Origin: Azoarcus_F sp036734105
Lineage (GTDB): Bacteria > Pseudomonadota > Gammaproteobacteria > Burkholderiales > Rhodocyclaceae
Reading direction: 5' to 3'
Length of the DNA stretch: 64,000 nucleotides
NCBI GenBank assembly: GCA_036734105.1
Contig: DAIMZH010000002.1
Location: 1 to 64,000 of the forward strand
In this document: in pieces, positions 50,805 to 59,419 of the stretch
How positions within the stretch are numbered: the first letter of the stretch is position 1
Layout of the letters: each line of letters begins with the position of its first letter
Made by a program: the position numbers and the translations under genes
The notes under the pieces: generated by a model
Seen by the model: the letters and a program-made list of their open reading frames with translations, nothing else
Told to the model about the DNA's origin: nothing
Databases searched by the model: none

Positions 50805-51242
50805 TTACTGTATTGTTTGCGGCGGCGGGGTGATACGAATGCGTAACGCCATGCTACGCAATTCTTCACGTTCTGTTTTCGCCTTTATCCGAATGATCGT
50901 CTCTTCTTCAATTTGAAACGGTGCCAACATAAAGGCCATTTGAGCGACCATTCGTGTAGAGCCATTATCAAAGGATGACATGTCGCCAGGGCCAGGAATT
51001 TGGCCTGTGGTTAACAACTCAAGCTCATCGTCACCTTTGACAATCCGAACCTCAAGAGCGGCAAAGGGATCGGCTATATCCGTAACCACCTTGACTGCAA
51101 CACATAGTTTTGTGAGCAATACAGGGGCACTTGGAACAGATAGTTCGCCGGAATAAACCCCCATGTATGACATCTTGTGCCCGACTTCTTCTCGAATGTC
51201 GTCACAGTAAATCACTTCGATGTGCCGTGGTCCGTGGCTCAC
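50805..51242 (-). CDS. DUF6941 protein
   Basis: Protein of 145 residues beginning with a segment containing EVIYCDDIR..VG.K.S.MGVY, the pattern of DUF6941. It is predicted all-beta and has no catalytic motif that I see. Its ATG overlaps the stop of the XRE antitoxin gene, so it forms the third gene of that toxin-antitoxin operon. Function unknown. Confidence 0.7.
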   Translation of the reverse strand: MSHGPRHIEVIYCDDIREEVGHKMSYMGVYSGELSVPSAPVLLTKLCVAVKVVTDIADPFAALEVRIVKGDDELELLTTGQIPGPGDMSSFDNGSTRMVAQMAFMLAPFQIEEETIIRIKAKTEREELRSMALRIRITPPPQTIQ

Positions 51243-51736
51243 GATGTTTTCTCTCGTGTATTTTTGATTGCCGTAGCCAATCCATCGCGGGTTACACCAA
51301 ATACCTCTACCAAGCGCTCAAAAGTTGAGAGAAGAATATCTCCTCGCTTGCCTGACTCAATCATTGAGTAGCCAGATTGCGAGTTACCAAGCAATTCAGC
51401 CACTTTGGCTTGCGACAAGCCAGCTTTTAGGCGTAGGGAAGCGATAGTCTCTTTTTGATCACCCACTGCAACCTGCGCTGCTAAGCGGACACGAGCACGC
51501 GCCAAAGCCGCAGCACGGCGGGGATTTGACTCACTATCTCGTATTACATCATCCAACTCGCGATAGCCTGCTGGTACGGGCGCGTGTATTACTTGTTCAA
51601 CAATAGCTAAGACGTTTTCTGCTTTGCTGCCGGGGTTCACAAAAGCATACTCCGTCCCATAGCGCTTAATGACGGGGGATGTCGAGGGCGTCGTAGGCAG
51701 CGATGATTTGTTGTGAGCGAGGTTGCTTGAGGTCAT
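51239..51736 (-). CDS. XRE-family antitoxin (HigA-like)
   Basis: Protein of about 165 residues with a C-terminal helix-turn-helix (LRLKAGLSQAKVAELLGNSQSGYSMIESGKRG). The N-terminal 90 residues presumably bind the toxin. The ATG at 51736 lies inside the toxin gene's 3' end (71-nt overlap). It is the likely antitoxin and autorepressor of the toxin encoded just upstream in transcription. Confidence 0.85.
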   Translation of the reverse strand: MTSSNLAHNKSSLPTTPSTSPVIKRYGTEYAFVNPGSKAENVLAIVEQVIHAPVPAGYRELDDVIRDSESNPRRAAALARARVRLAAQVAVGDQKETIASLRLKAGLSQAKVAELLGNSQSGYSMIESGKRGDILLSTFERLVEVFGVTRDGLATAIKNTREKTS

Positions 51737-52094
51737 AGTCGAAATCTCGATGAAGAATTCCGAGGACGTAGTAGCGATATTCCCCAGGATGGAATGCATA
51801 GACAATACGGTACTTGGCTGCGTTGCTTTCAATCCATAAAAACCTGAGCCGCCAAAGATTGTATTTTTGTCTTTTCGTCGCTTCCCATTCGGTTACGTCA
51901 AAGGGGCAATCGCCGTACTTTACATAGCCCTTCCGAGTCAGGCAGTCGAGCGTGTCTTGGTTGGTTTTGGCTTCTTCCAAGAAAACCTCGATATCTGCAC
52001 ATGCATCTTCATCTTGTTCAAAGATGAAATCGAGGTCAGCCTCTGCGTCACCATGAAGCACTAGCGAGTAAGTAAGTCCAAGCGAATATCTCAT
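51666..52094 (-). CDS. RelE/HigB-like toxin
   Basis: Protein of about 142 residues whose C-terminal half (YNLWRLRFLW..AAKYRIVYAFHPGEYRYYVLGILHRDFDY) has the RelE fold pattern. The ATG at 52094 has no good ribosome site. The same frame extends upstream through a 5-bp repeat to a TTG at 52196, so initiation is uncertain. It is the first gene of the three-gene unit with the XRE antitoxin and DUF6941. Confidence 0.8.
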   Translation of the reverse strand: MRYSLGLTYSLVLHGDAEADLDFIFEQDEDACADIEVFLEEAKTNQDTLDCLTRKGYVKYGDCPFDVTEWEATKRQKYNLWRLRFLWIESNAAKYRIVYAFHPGEYRYYVLGILHRDFDYDLKQPRSQQIIAAYDALDIPRH

Positions 52095-52115
52095 ATCTTT
52101 GGAGGTATAGCAATA

Positions 52116-52140
52116 GGCAAGGCAAGGCAAGGCAAGGCAT
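52116..52140. repeat. Pentanucleotide repeat (GGCAA, about five units) ahead of the toxin gene
   Basis: GGCAA repeats four times and ends in GGCAT. It stands 22 nt before the toxin ATG, within the upstream part of its open frame. Five-base units shift the frame when copy number changes, a pattern known from phase-variable loci. Confidence 0.9.
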
Positions 52141-52434
52141 AAATGAGAAGTTTGCGCACACCAAGTTTTTAGTGAGGAGCCCGGATGACCAACCAACGCA
52201 CCTCACGCGAGCACCTCAAGCCTGTGGGTGACGCGTTTGACCAATAATGATTCTTTCCAGAAGATCCGGAATGCTCACTCCAACAACTCTTTCCTCCGAG
52301 ATAGGCCATCAGGCACTGAGCGGCAGGTCTGCGCTTGATTGCAGCCTGACACCGGCCGATGGGGCAACGTCCGATTAGGCCGAAAAAGCGCCATCAAACC
52401 CATAACAATCGCACTACTTTAAGATGAGATCCGA

Positions 52435-52731
52435 TCATCGCCGATCATCAGCGAGCCGCTCATGTGCTCGTTTCCGGGCTTCGGCGTGGGAGAGGCCAGG
52501 TGCACGCTTGAGCTCGAACTGCATCAGGCGGTCTGCCTTGTTTCGGTCGCCCAAACAAGCGGTGACCAACGGGTCAGCACCCCTCCCCGTCGAACTGCGG
52601 CCCAACCAGCTTCGGCTCGTTGGGCGCTGGCGTGATCTGGTTGCGAAATGAAGAATGACCAGGCCAAGAACAACAAGGCCGAGAATAATGAAGATTGGTT
52701 CTTGAGCGAACTGTCGTATGAGGTCTTCCAT
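52435..52731 (-). CDS. Small membrane protein, hypothetical
   Basis: Frame of 98 residues: one N-terminal transmembrane helix (IFIILGLVVLGLVILHF), then a basic, Ser/Arg-rich linker, and a helical C-terminus (KADRLMQFELKRAPGLSHAEARKRAHERL). The ATG at 52731 is plausible. It has no family I recognise, but the hydrophobic segment plus an amphipathic tail looks like a real protein. It precedes the PLD-like gene's downstream side on the same strand. Confidence 0.6.
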   Translation of the reverse strand: MEDLIRQFAQEPIFIILGLVVLGLVILHFATRSRQRPTSRSWLGRSSTGRGADPLVTACLGDRNKADRLMQFELKRAPGLSHAEARKRAHERLADDRR

Positions 52732-52807
52732 GGTTTGCGCGTTTGCCGTCGTTTGAAGATAGTTTGAATCCTCGGATGCTCAGAGCTTGCGCATCCGCAC
52801 CGCAAGA

Positions 52808-53527
52808 TTACGCCCCCAACCCCTCAGGCCACAGAAAATACGGTCCGAACTTCGGGCTCATCCGAAACTCGCCACCCGCCTCCTTCCCTTTCATGGTGAT
52901 GTAGTGCTTGCCATCGCGAAGTTCCAGGTATCCGATTGCAATCAAACGCTCCTGCAGTTCGGCGGTTTTCACGCCTTGCTTTTGTGCAAGCTTGGAGGTG
53001 GTGAGCTTGCTGGCGCTGTTTGACGACGCTTCGGCTTCGGTGCTGGTCTCGGATTCCGCTTCGCCGTTTTCGTCTGCGGCGACCCGTTCGAGGGTGATTC
53101 GCACTTCCTCACTGATGCGGATGATGCGCTGAGCCTCTTCGTAGGCATCTTTGTATAGCTCTGCGTCATCTTCGCGGCGGATCAGCACGCCCATTTCGTT
53201 GTTGTTAACCTGGCTGAACTCGTAGAGGTTGAGGCTGGTGATGATTGCCATCTCTTCGTTCATGTAGCACTTGGCGTGCAGATTCTTGCAAAAGCTCGTG
53301 CGGATGTAGGTGAGCTCCTTCAGCCAGTTGATCTCCTCGGGTTGGAGTTCGCTCTTGCCGTAGACGATGCGCACGTCAATCTTGAGCCGGTTCTTGTCGG
53401 CGAGCAACTCGCGCATGCGGTCATTGAGTTTGAGGAAGGGGCTGATCAGGATCAGTCGATCACGCGCGTTCTTGATGAGCTCTTCGAGAAAGTAGTTAGT
53501 CGCGCTGGTATTAAGAAACTTTGCCAT
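52808..53527 (-). CDS. Phospholipase D-like (HKD) protein
   Basis: Protein of 239 residues. One PLD motif is present: LHAKCYMNEEMAIITSLNL (H-x-K-x4-E variant of HKD, about 84-102), preceded by LILISPFLKL. A Glu-rich linker and a C-terminal winged-helix-like part (LAQKQGVKTAELQERLIAIGYLEL) follow. A single HKD suggests it dimerises to make the active site. It may be a nuclease of the defence island. The C-terminus ends in LWPEGLGA. Confidence 0.8.
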   Translation of the reverse strand: MAKFLNTSATNYFLEELIKNARDRLILISPFLKLNDRMRELLADKNRLKIDVRIVYGKSELQPEEINWLKELTYIRTSFCKNLHAKCYMNEEMAIITSLNLYEFSQVNNNEMGVLIRREDDAELYKDAYEEAQRIIRISEEVRITLERVAADENGEAESETSTEAEASSNSASKLTTSKLAQKQGVKTAELQERLIAIGYLELRDGKHYITMKGKEAGGEFRMSPKFGPYFLWPEGLGA

Positions 53528-53575
53528 CGTTGATTCCTGAATGCGTTGGATATATGAAAGCAGAATTTACCGAAG

Positions 53576-54598
53576 TTATCTGGCGCTTGCACGCATATTC
53601 ACTTTTGCATGGCATCGCGGAAAGCTTGAACAACCCCAGAAGCGCCCGCGCTTGCTGTCGCGAGCGGTCATCTTTGCGCCGCATTTGGGGCAGGTCGGAA
53701 TGGTCCAGTCGCCTGCGGTGGCGAAATCCAGCAGGCGCTTGGCAGACGCTTCTGGCAGGCGTTGCAGCATGGCGAGAAAGAGCTTGCCGTCGAGCAATAT
53801 GATGCCGTTTGCTCTTGCGAATACTCTGGCGTCTTCGGTGAAACCCCTGGGGGCCATGAAAAATGCCTTTTCGACTTGTTCGTGTGCCATTACACCGCGC
53901 AGTTCGCGCACAGTGGTAACGCCCACCGGTTTGCTCAGTGCCTTGCACTGGACAATGGCGGTGACTTGGGCGGGAGCGGCCTCGTTCTGGAACAGGCGGA
54001 TGTCGATGCCGCCATCGGCGCCTAGCCGGGTGGTTTCGGCGCGGATATTCATTTCGCGATAAAACTCGCAGCACAGGTCTTCGAAGCGTTTCCATTCAAC
54101 CCGGTCGATAAGGTCAAGCGTCCAGGTGTCGGGGGCTTGTGGCGCAGGCGGGTTGGTGGTGACGCTGCGGGGTGCAGATGCATCAATGGCTACGCCGCGA
54201 GGACTTGCCGGAATGCCTTGCGCAAGCGGGGTACGCGCTATGGGCTGCGAACCGGGATGGCTGGGTTGGGCTGGCACCCATAGCGTGTGTGGCGAGGCAA
54301 TGGTTTCCGCGTCGATCGGCTGGCGTGGTGCGCTTGTGGCAGTGTTTGCCTGGCCGAGTTGCCTGATGAAGCGGAGCAAAGATATGACGCCAAAGATGAA
54401 GGCCATCAGCCACGCCAGCATGGAGAAGAGACCTGCCAGCCCGTGCAGCATGGCGTTGCCTGAAAAGAGCAGCGGAATAATGAACACCGCGCCGACGACA
54501 CAGGCGCATGCAATGGCTGCACCGTACTTCCAGTTGGAGGTAGCAGCGATTTCCAGGAGGCCCTGATTATTGCGCTTTCGGTAACGTCTTCTTGCCAT
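53576..54598 (-). CDS. Mrr-type restriction endonuclease with membrane domain and zinc ribbon
   Basis: Protein of 340 residues. The N-terminus RRRYRKRNNQG is followed by two transmembrane helices (about 20-75). A PD-(D/E)xK nuclease domain has GADGGIDIRLF and the VQCK catalytic motif. The C-terminus is a topoisomerase-type zinc ribbon (CPKCGAKM..GCSSFPRC). Mrr-like enzymes cut methylated or foreign DNA. The membrane domain is duplicated at 56707-56970. I chose the ATG at 54598; the longer frame starts in a Cys-rich non-homologous part. Confidence 0.85.
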   Translation of the reverse strand: MARRRYRKRNNQGLLEIAATSNWKYGAAIACACVVGAVFIIPLLFSGNAMLHGLAGLFSMLAWLMAFIFGVISLLRFIRQLGQANTATSAPRQPIDAETIASPHTLWVPAQPSHPGSQPIARTPLAQGIPASPRGVAIDASAPRSVTTNPPAPQAPDTWTLDLIDRVEWKRFEDLCCEFYREMNIRAETTRLGADGGIDIRLFQNEAAPAQVTAIVQCKALSKPVGVTTVRELRGVMAHEQVEKAFFMAPRGFTEDARVFARANGIILLDGKLFLAMLQRLPEASAKRLLDFATAGDWTIPTCPKCGAKMTARDSKRGRFWGCSSFPRCHAKVNMRASAR

Positions 54599-54763
54599 CG
54601 CCTGTTTGCTTGACCACCCGCAGCAAAAGGCGCCAAGGCCAGCGGCGTGAGTCATCATTTGTCATGAAAGCATGCATGTTACACGCATGATCGTCGATGC
54701 TGAAGGAATTAGAATCGATATCTTGACTAATGGCGACTTTGACATGGGAGTTTGGTGCCTGAT

Positions 54764-55345
54764 CTATGCAGTTTCGTTGATCAGCTCACTTTCCATCCGC
54801 CGAATTGCTGTAATCAGGTTACGAAAGCTTGGCGATCTCTGATTGTCAATCGCAAGGTGTTGCCCAATGGCACGCGATCCTGCGCATTTTTCGTAACGAT
54901 TGCCAGTCAGCTTTTTTAGCTCTTGGCTGGGGCTTCCCAAACCTTCCGGGGATCGAAATTTTTTGCTTTGCTGTCGCAAGGCGATTCCATTTATGCTTAA
55001 TGCGTTTTCAACAGCTTTCAAATCTGCAAGATAAAAAGCTTCCAGCTCCCTGCATGCAATTCGCACCAGACACCGCGATGTCTTGCCAGTTTGCTCACAT
55101 AAATCAAGCAACCTGCGTTTGACAAGTGTGCAGTCAGGGTGGCTGTCCTGATCACGCAGCACAATGAAGCGTGCCTGCTGGTTCTGATATGACCTTATTT
55201 TGCGCACCAGTTGTTTTTCAAGATCCTGCTTGCCTTCGAAGGGAATACACCTGAAGGATGTCTCTCCACACAGTATGCGAGGCAACAACGATTCCAGCAT
55301 AGCCTTGGCAGATGACTCCTCCAACAGAAAAACAATCTCCTTCAT
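54764..55345 (-). CDS. DUF4276 (Toprim-like) protein
   Basis: Protein of 193 residues. It has the Toprim-style acidic residues: EE in VFLLEESSAKAM, then RDQDSHPDC. This family is related to RloB and OLD-type Toprim nucleases. It starts in a 4-nt overlap with the AAA ATPase gene (55342-55345), so the two are one unit. A nuclease or effector role is inferred from the fold and pairing. Confidence 0.75.
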   Translation of the reverse strand: MKEIVFLLEESSAKAMLESLLPRILCGETSFRCIPFEGKQDLEKQLVRKIRSYQNQQARFIVLRDQDSHPDCTLVKRRLLDLCEQTGKTSRCLVRIACRELEAFYLADLKAVENALSINGIALRQQSKKFRSPEGLGSPSQELKKLTGNRYEKCAGSRAIGQHLAIDNQRSPSFRNLITAIRRMESELINETA

Positions 55346-56535
55346 CTCGGGTCGGCCCCGTCAAAGAAGCCCTGCTTCCACAGGTAACCGAGCTGATCAC
55401 CTTCAGCGACATAGGCGGCAATTTGCGCATCGTCCCTGGCTCGACGCATGGCCGTGAAACCTTGCTCTTTTACCAGCCAACACACTTCGTTCAACTCCAG
55501 TGCATTCAAAAAGTCAGGGGAGTGAGTCGAAACAAACACCTGTCCGCCACGGTTTGCATAGCTGCGGAACTCTTCAGCGAGCTCTGACATCAATTGCGGA
55601 TATAGTTGGTTTTCCGGTTCCTCCACACACAGCAGCGGGTGAGGTTTGGGGTCGTTCAGCAACACCAGGTAGGCAAACATTTTGATCGTGCCGTCGGAAA
55701 CATAACGATCAAGAAAAGGGGTTTTGAACGAGCCATCCTGAAAGCGCAAAGTGAGGTAGCCATCATCCATCAGTTTTGGTTCGACGGATGTCACACCGGG
55801 CACCCTGCTGGTCATTTTCGTCAGGATTTTCTGGAATAGCGCAGAGTGTTGCTCATGCAGATAGCGCGCCACCAATGGCAGGTTATCGCCCGATTCTGAA
55901 AGGTGCTCGATTTCTCCTGCAGCATCCTTGCGCCCTCGTGCTGCACTGATGTGAAAGTCGGACACATGCCAATTTTCGATCAGACTACGAAAGGCATTGG
56001 CAGCCTTGAAACGCTCAAATTGCCCCAGGCCCTTGATGGCCAAGGTTTCGGGGGCGACTTTCTGGGTTTCGCGATCAAGCTCTTCGTCTGCTTTCTGAAA
56101 GTCTTCCTCATTGGTGATGGCGTATCCTTCACCGTTTGAAAAGCTCAGAAAATGATATGGACTACCATAGCGTCCGCGCTTGTATCGCAGCAATTCCTTG
56201 ATCACCACTGGCTGGCCTTGGCGCTCCGCAATTTCCAACGAGTAGGTCACCAAGCGTTTTATGCCAGCAATTTCCATTCGATACTGAAGTTCGATAAGGA
56301 TTGAATCTTTTTGTGGGTCGCACCCGCGACTCAGCACCTCGGCAAAACGCCCTCGTTTATCCAGCGCCTGCCGAACGTTGGTCCGAAGGCAGTCGTGCAA
56401 GAAGCCAAAAACGTCAAACAAGGTGGACTTGCCAGAGCCATTGGCTCCAACGACGACCATGAAAGCGGGGATGTCTTCAAGGTGCACATCCCTGAAGGCC
56501 TTGAAGTTGTGCAATCGCATGGATTCGATTTTCAT
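55342..56535 (-). CDS. AAA family ATPase, SMC/OLD-like (AAA_21)
   Basis: Protein of 397 residues with Walker A VVGANGSGKSTL (about 29-40), a DVFGFLHDCL segment after it, a Walker B LLCVEEPENQLYPQL, and the H-loop region FVSTHSPDFLNAL. The fold is that of ABC/SMC-type ATPases of OLD-family and PARIS/AbiL-like defence systems. With the DUF4276 partner it is a likely phage-defence pair. It is the first gene of the pair, with the ATG near CATGGATT at 56535. Confidence 0.8.
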   Translation of the reverse strand: MKIESMRLHNFKAFRDVHLEDIPAFMVVVGANGSGKSTLFDVFGFLHDCLRTNVRQALDKRGRFAEVLSRGCDPQKDSILIELQYRMEIAGIKRLVTYSLEIAERQGQPVVIKELLRYKRGRYGSPYHFLSFSNGEGYAITNEEDFQKADEELDRETQKVAPETLAIKGLGQFERFKAANAFRSLIENWHVSDFHISAARGRKDAAGEIEHLSESGDNLPLVARYLHEQHSALFQKILTKMTSRVPGVTSVEPKLMDDGYLTLRFQDGSFKTPFLDRYVSDGTIKMFAYLVLLNDPKPHPLLCVEEPENQLYPQLMSELAEEFRSYANRGGQVFVSTHSPDFLNALELNEVCWLVKEQGFTAMRRARDDAQIAAYVAEGDQLGYLWKQGFFDGADPR

Positions 56536-56706
56536 GGCTGTTTTCCGATGTACTTTTTTGCCGCCAGGTTTTTTGTTGGACTCAGTTCAGGCACTTTCGA
56601 CCCGAATCCGCACCGGCAACATACTAGCGGGTTCGTCGAAAGGATGGCCGTTTTCCCGATTTTCCGCTAAATCGAGCTTGAGCAGGGGATGGCCTTGCAC
56701 GAGTGG

Positions 56707-56970
56707 TCATTTGTCACTTCTTCGCTTCTGGATAAAGCGGAACAAGGAGATGGCGCCAAAGGTGACGCCCAAAAGCCAGGCAAACATGGTGAACACACTG
56801 GCTACACCTTGCATGCTTGCACGCCCACCCAACAACATCGGGATGATCAGCACTGCGCAGAGGATACATGCGCCTGCGAGCACGGCAGCATTGCGCCAGT
56901 CAGAGGTGGTGGCGAGCGCCATGATGCCCCGGTTCCTGCGGTAACGGTATCGGTAACGTTGATTGCCCAT
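56707..56970 (-). CDS. Truncated paralogue of the Mrr membrane domain
   Basis: Protein of 87 residues with the same plan as residues 1-85 of the Mrr-type protein: basic start (GNQRYRYRYRRNRG), then TM1 (AAVLAGACILCAVLIIPMLL) and TM2 (VFTMFAWLLGVTFGAISLF), ending in KRRSDK. The match is at protein level; DNA has diverged. It has no nuclease domain. It is either a stand-alone membrane protein or the remains of a lost Mrr gene. Confidence 0.7.
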   Translation of the reverse strand: MGNQRYRYRYRRNRGIMALATTSDWRNAAVLAGACILCAVLIIPMLLGGRASMQGVASVFTMFAWLLGVTFGAISLFRFIQKRRSDK

Positions 56971-57148
56971 CGCTTGTCGCTTGACTGTGCCTTGGACCCG
57001 TGCTGAGGCCATTGCGCAAGTCGTGATTGGTCGTTAAATGACGAGATGATACACGACATTAAATTCCATGGAGATATCTACTGGGCATTTACTCTAACCG
57101 CGCTGCAGTACTCAAAAACAATGCGCACAAGCGATGGCCACTCCAATG

Positions 57149-57793
57149 TTAACGAGGCTTGTCCCCGCTGCAGCTTGACCGGACGGTAGCCAGGCATTTT
57201 TGCAGTTGAGACTTGGGTGCGCGTTGAATGCGCCGCAGCAGGTCAACGGAAACATGTTGAACCTGGTGTCGAAACCGAAGCTCCTCCTCAAGTCGCAACA
57301 ACAGGCTGGCGGCCATTTCGGCATCGGCCAGGGCACGGTGATATCGGCCGGCAACAGGGAGCTTGGCGTATTCGACCAGTGCGCCGAGTTTGTGACTGGG
57401 CGCGAGGGGAAGGAGACGCCGCGACAACAGCAAGGAGCAGACGAAATCGTGGCTGTTTGATCGGCTCATCGTCGGCTGAAGCCGGGCCAGTTCAGCCTCC
57501 CAGAACTTTGAATCGAACGATGCGTTGTGGGCGACGATGGGGAGCTTGCCGACAAACTCGAAGACCTGCTGCATGACCTCGCTGGCTGGCGGTGCGCTGC
57601 GGATCATGGCGTTGGAGATGCCCGTCAGGCTCTCGATGAAGGGGGGAATCCGGACGCCGGCGTTCATCAGGCTCTGATAGCGATTCACAACCTTGCCGCC
57701 CTCAAGCACCACCACGGCAATTTCAGTTGCGCGGTCGCCCTGCGCAGGGGACAAACCAGTGGTTTCAAAGTCGATGACGGCTACTGCATCCAT
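57149..57793 (-). CDS. DEDDh exonuclease (DnaQ-like), second copy
   Basis: Protein of 214 residues beginning MDAVAVIDFETTGLSP. DFETTG, the middle AHNASFDSKF motif and the closing HRALADAEMAA supply the DEDDh residues. It is a stand-alone 3'-5' exonuclease, distinct from the one at 1148. I start at the ATG at 57793; the longer reading runs into the DUF5710 gene region. It follows that gene by 19 nt, so they may be co-transcribed. Confidence 0.85.
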   Translation of the reverse strand: MDAVAVIDFETTGLSPAQGDRATEIAVVVLEGGKVVNRYQSLMNAGVRIPPFIESLTGISNAMIRSAPPASEVMQQVFEFVGKLPIVAHNASFDSKFWEAELARLQPTMSRSNSHDFVCSLLLSRRLLPLAPSHKLGALVEYAKLPVAGRYHRALADAEMAASLLLRLEEELRFRHQVQHVSVDLLRRIQRAPKSQLQKCLATVRSSCSGDKPR

Positions 57794-57812
57794 GCTGCGT
57801 ACTCGCGCGTGA

Positions 57813-58124
57813 TTAGTGGGTGAGAGTTTGCGACTGACATTTTTCGCAGTCGTCCCAGGGCAGGCAATCGCACACCTTGGGCAGCGCCACATAGCGACTT
57901 CCGACCTCGGGCCTGGTGCTGCTTGTCTGTTGCGTGGCAGCAGCCAGCTTTGGCGAGGCTGGCGCCTTGACTGACGCCTCATGAGGGGTCGGCTGCCACC
58001 TGGAAAACAAGGCGACATCAAGGTGGTCCTGAATGTACCAGCGTTTGCGAGCAGCATCCCATCGTGCGCCCAGCTTCTTCGCTTCGTCCTTTTCAGCGAA
58101 TGGCACCTTCAAATCGTGTCGCAT
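57813..58124 (-). CDS. DUF5710-domain protein
   Basis: Protein of 103 residues. The N-terminal half has LKVPFAEKDEAKKLGARWDAARKRWYI, the DUF5710 signature found in many DNA-primase and mobile-element proteins. The C-terminus is Cys-containing (CDCLPWDDCEKC, four Cys), which suggests a zinc site. I chose the ATG at 58124. It precedes the exonuclease gene on the same strand. Confidence 0.8.
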   Translation of the reverse strand: MRHDLKVPFAEKDEAKKLGARWDAARKRWYIQDHLDVALFSRWQPTPHEASVKAPASPKLAAATQQTSSTRPEVGSRYVALPKVCDCLPWDDCEKCQSQTLTH

Positions 58125-58203
58125 TGTGGACCCTGCCTGGTGGTGTGAGTCGGGCATTATAAACCCGGTCATGGCGGGCCAATCACGGGCTGCCCTCGAC
58201 CAT

Positions 58204-59376
58204 CTAACCAGGCCCGACAGGTCGTCGCCACAGTGGCCACAGACCAAGCAGGCCAAGCAAGGGGCCGGGCAGCAGGAACCAGGCCACCAGACTGCCCCAG
58301 TCGCCAATCCACAGGGTGCCTAGCTGTATGGACACCAGCGTGATGGAAAAACCGATGGCGTTCTGAAAGGCCAGCGCGCTGCCAACAATTTCGGGGGGGC
58401 AGGCGCGTGCCGACAGCGCCGAGAAATGCGGCGAGTCGGCAACAACACTGAAGCCCCAAAGCAGCAGCAATGCCAGCGTCAGCCAGACTGGCCAGCCGGA
58501 AGTCAGCGGAAACACCGCGCAGCACAGGGCAGAACCGGCCAGCGCCAAGGCGGCGACGCGCGCGCTGCCAATGTGGCGACTCCAGTAGCCACCGAGCACA
58601 CAGCCCAGCGATCCAATGCCCACAACCGCAAACGACCAGGCAGCCAGTTGCACACTACCAGCGGGGGCCACATCACTCACCACGAGCAACACCGGAACCA
58701 GCGTCCAGAACGCATACAGCTCCCATTGATGGCCAAAATAGCCCAGCGCCGAAGCGCGAAATGCAGGGATGGAAAAGGCGTGCAACACCCGCCCCAGACG
58801 CAGCGGCGGTGCGCCGTGACGACGTTGCAGATGCGGCCCGTCGCCAAGCCGCAGAATCATCGCAGCCGCCGCGAGCGCCAGCACAGACGAGCACAGTATG
58901 GTCAGTTGCCAGGACAGGCCACCGCCTAGAAAACGGATACCGTGCGGCAACGCAGTCCCCAGTGTCAGCATGCCAACCAGCCAGGCCAGCGCACCGCCAG
59001 CCCTTTCCGGCACCCAGGTCACCACCAGCTTCATGCCCAGCGGGTAGACGCCAGCCAGGCACAGCCCGACCAGAAAACGCAGCGGCACGGCCGACTGCAT
59101 GTCGGTGGCCCACAGCGCAAAAACGGCGTTGGCTGTGGCGCCGAGCAGCGCGCACACCGCAAAGATGCGGCTGGCGGAAAAGCGGTCGGCCAGCCCACTG
59201 AGCGAAAAGCCCAGGGTGCCGATGATGAACCCCAGTTGCACCGCATTGGTCAGCGTGCCGATGTCGGCCGCACCAATACCCCAGGCGAGCATCAACGCGT
59301 CAGCGGCGCTGTTGGCCGAGAACCACAGCGAGGTGCCAAAGAGCTGGGCAAGGACGATGGTAAAGACAGGGTTCAT
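58204..59376 (-). CDS. MFS transporter
   Basis: Major-facilitator protein of 390 residues with 12 hydrophobic segments. It opens with VFTIVLAQLFGTSLWFSANS, and the loop 2-3 region LSGLADRFSASR carries the family motif A. The substrate is not apparent. It shares strand and direction with the EamA gene 43 nt upstream. Confidence 0.85.
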   Translation of the reverse strand: MNPVFTIVLAQLFGTSLWFSANSAADALMLAWGIGAADIGTLTNAVQLGFIIGTLGFSLSGLADRFSASRIFAVCALLGATANAVFALWATDMQSAVPLRFLVGLCLAGVYPLGMKLVVTWVPERAGGALAWLVGMLTLGTALPHGIRFLGGGLSWQLTILCSSVLALAAAAMILRLGDGPHLQRRHGAPPLRLGRVLHAFSIPAFRASALGYFGHQWELYAFWTLVPVLLVVSDVAPAGSVQLAAWSFAVVGIGSLGCVLGGYWSRHIGSARVAALALAGSALCCAVFPLTSGWPVWLTLALLLLWGFSVVADSPHFSALSARACPPEIVGSALAFQNAIGFSITLVSIQLGTLWIGDWGSLVAWFLLPGPLLGLLGLWPLWRRPVGPG

Positions 59377-59419
59377 GTCTGAATGTCGATAACAAGAGAT
59401 GGCATCAACCCGACCATCA

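Noticed and set aside
52116..52140. CRISPR or attachment-site origin for the pentamer repeat
   Set aside because: Units are contiguous without spacers and there are no cas genes or integrase in the window.
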